Below are positions 45,730-47,692 of a DNA stretch of 47,692 nucleotides, one piece after another. The notes under the pieces are model-generated. The model saw only the letters and a list, made by a program, of their open reading frames with translations, was not told the origin of the DNA and ran no database searches. Numbering within the stretch: the stretch's first letter is position 1; every line of letters begins with the position of its first letter. The position numbers and the translations under genes were made by a program. This DNA is from Actinomycetota bacterium (GTDB taxonomy: Bacteria; Actinomycetota; Acidimicrobiia; Acidimicrobiales; Ilumatobacteraceae): assembly GCA_009703055.1 (NCBI GenBank), contig WLGW01000005.1, positions 1 to 47,692 on the forward strand. Reading direction: 5' to 3'.

Positions 45730-47286
45730 ATGTACCCAGGCGTCTACGCAGATCAGCATCCCGACCGTCCCGCAGTGATTCAGGCTGAAACCGGAGAAAT
45801 CACCACATACAAACAGCTCCACGAGGGGGCCGTGAGACTGTCGAACGTCTTGCGCTCCGCCGGCTTTGAGCCTGGTGACCACATCGCCATCTGCATGGAG
45901 AACCACCCTCGCTATCTCGAAGTCATCTGGGGATGCCATTACGCAGGTCTCGTGTACACGGCATGTTCCAGTCGACTAACAAAAGCCGAACTCATCTACA
46001 TCATCAATGACTGTGCTGCGAAGGGCTTCATCACATCGAAGTACAAAGCTGATCAAGCACAGGAGGTTGCGGGCGACATCCCCAACGCAACCCTTCGTCT
46101 CATGCTCGGTGGAACTATTCCCGGATATGACTCCTATGAGGACACTGTTGCTCAGGCATCAACGACCCCACTAGAGAACATGATCGATGGCACCGACATG
46201 CTCTACTCAAGTGGAACTACTGGAATGCCAAAGGGAATCACACGCGCCTTCCCCGGCACACCACTGGGAACAGCTGCTGGTCTCGCATCGGCAATTACCG
46301 ACGGACTCTTCAAGTTCAGAGACGGAATGGTGTATCTCTCGCCTGCCCCGCTCTATCACGCAGCTCCATTGCGATTCAATATGTCCGTTATCGGACGCGG
46401 TGGCACCACAGTGATCATGGAGCACTTCGACGCAGAGGACTACATCAAGTACGTCGAAAAGTACAAGGCGACACACACGCAACTTGTTCCAACAATGTTT
46501 ATTCGAATGTTGAAACTCGATCCAGCTGTGCGTTCACAGTACGACGTGTCGTCTCTCGAGATTGCAATTCACGCAGCAGCACCTTGCCCGGCTGAAACTA
46601 AGCGAGCAATGATCGAATGGTGGGGACCCGTCATCCACGAGTACTACGCCGGGACCGAAGGTAATGGCTTCGTATATTGCAACAGCGAAATGTGGCTCGC
46701 CCACCCCGGCTCCGTTGGTGTTGCTATTCAAGGCGTCGTACACATCTGTGATGAGAATGGAGACGAGGTTCCTCAAGGAGAATCAGGCACTGTCTACTTT
46801 GAAGGAACAGCTGCGTTCGAATATCACAACGACCCCGAGAAAACGAAGTCATCGCGTGACCCCAAAGGTCGTGGCTGGTCCACACTCGGCGATGTTGGTT
46901 ACCTCGACGCTGACAATTTCTTATATCTCACCGATCGCAAGGCGTTCATGATTATCTCGGGTGGCGTCAACATCTATCCGCAAGAGTCAGAGAACATTCT
47001 GGTGAATCACGACAAGGTCGTCGACGTTGCAGTCTTCGGTATCCCGAATGATGATTTCGGCGAAGAAGTCAAAGGAGTTGTGCAACCCAAAACGATGCCC
47101 GCAACGCCTGAAGAAGCAGCGGCATTAGAAAAAGAACTCATTGCGTACTGCAGGTCGCACTTAGCCGACATCAAGTGTCCACGCAGTATCGACTTCCGTG
47201 AAGAGCTCCCCCGTCATCCAACGGGCAAGTTGTACAAGAGAATTCTGAAAGACGAGTATTGGAAGGCCGCTGGTCGGTCTATCTAA
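45730..47286 (+). CDS. AMP-dependent acyl-CoA synthetase/ligase
   Basis: DMLYSSGTTGMPKGITRAF (P-loop), YAGTEGNGF, GWSTLGDVGYLDADNFLYLTDRKAFMIISGGVNIYPQE, PTGKLYKR. Confidence 0.96.
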   Translation: MYPGVYADQHPDRPAVIQAETGEITTYKQLHEGAVRLSNVLRSAGFEPGDHIAICMENHPRYLEVIWGCHYAGLVYTACSSRLTKAELIYIINDCAAKGFITSKYKADQAQEVAGDIPNATLRLMLGGTIPGYDSYEDTVAQASTTPLENMIDGTDMLYSSGTTGMPKGITRAFPGTPLGTAAGLASAITDGLFKFRDGMVYLSPAPLYHAAPLRFNMSVIGRGGTTVIMEHFDAEDYIKYVEKYKATHTQLVPTMFIRMLKLDPAVRSQYDVSSLEIAIHAAAPCPAETKRAMIEWWGPVIHEYYAGTEGNGFVYCNSEMWLAHPGSVGVAIQGVVHICDENGDEVPQGESGTVYFEGTAAFEYHNDPEKTKSSRDPKGRGWSTLGDVGYLDADNFLYLTDRKAFMIISGGVNIYPQESENILVNHDKVVDVAVFGIPNDDFGEEVKGVVQPKTMPATPEEAAALEKELIAYCRSHLADIKCPRSIDFREELPRHPTGKLYKRILKDEYWKAAGRSI

Positions 47287-47692
47287 TGCCACGTCATTCA
47301 TATCTTGACCACTCAGGCCCCATCGCATTTGCGCACCGTGGCGGAACATCTGCTGCACCTGAGAATTCGTTGCGGGCTTTTGCCGACGCCGTATCTCTCG
47401 GGTACCAGTATTTAGAAACTGATGTACACGCCACCTCCGATGGTGTTTTAGTGGCCTTCCACGACAACGACCTCGAAAGAACGTGCGGCGAGAAACGTGC
47501 AATTGCGACGAGCACATGGGAAGAACTGACATCTGCCCGCATTGATGGCACTGACCCCATTCCTTTGCTGGACGACCTATTGGATGAATTTCCCGAAGCG
47601 AAGTTCAATATTGATTGCAAGGCAGATTCAGCCCTAGAACCACTCATCAAGAAACTGCGTCAGCGAGATTGTCTTTCAAGAGTCTGCATTGG
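47286..47692 (+). CDS. Glycerophosphodiester phosphodiesterase family, N-terminal part (runs off the window)
   Basis: MPRHSYLDHSGPIAFAHRGGTSAAPENSLRAFADAVSLGYQYLETDVHATSDGVLVAFHDNDLERTCG; TAATG overlap with the preceding gene. Confidence 0.94.
   Translation, partial: MPRHSYLDHSGPIAFAHRGGTSAAPENSLRAFADAVSLGYQYLETDVHATSDGVLVAFHDNDLERTCGEKRAIATSTWEELTSARIDGTDPIPLLDDLLDEFPEAKFNIDCKADSALEPLIKKLRQRDCLSRVCI

Noticed and set aside
1-47692. CRISPR arrays, prophage, transposons or toxin-antitoxin/defence systems
   Set aside because: I found no regularly spaced repeats, integrase/transposase motifs or recognisable defence genes; the content is housekeeping and metabolic.

Overview
This window is 47.7 kb of gene-dense chromosome, almost entirely housekeeping or metabolic genes. 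It is most likely from an actinobacterium: WhiB, GarA-like FHA, FtsR-like MerR, HelY-type helicase and Rv1822-Rv1832-like synteny are all present. A streamlined Acidimicrobiia-like lineage is my inference only. About 56 CDSs, one tRNA-Pro(GGG) and one tandem glycine riboswitch upstream of gcvP can be supported. I see no CRISPR array, prophage, transposase, rRNA or recognisable defence island. The most interesting signals are: (1) a recurrent TANNNT box placed exactly 7 nt before the start codon of many genes, implying widespread leaderless transcription, including very short divergent promoters; (2) a perfect 8-bp-arm palindrome in the divergent desaturase/TetR promoter; (3) a likely gcvH-garA-merR-DUF151-merR-gcvT operon convergent with riboswitch-controlled gcvP; (4) a tandem ThyX-like protein whose active-site motifs appear divided between its halves; (5) a DAGK C-terminal-like protein lacking the catalytic N-domain; (6) a large uncharacterised protein with a basic RGD(K/R)-type repeat and an Ala/Pro/Thr/Val tail; (7) a 15-bp tandem repeat that contains the gcvT stop codon and also encodes the C-terminus of the opposing gene; (8) convergent gene pairs sharing palindromic stop codons. 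I cannot claim a clearly new multi-gene system here. All family assignments come from reading motifs, not from database searches.
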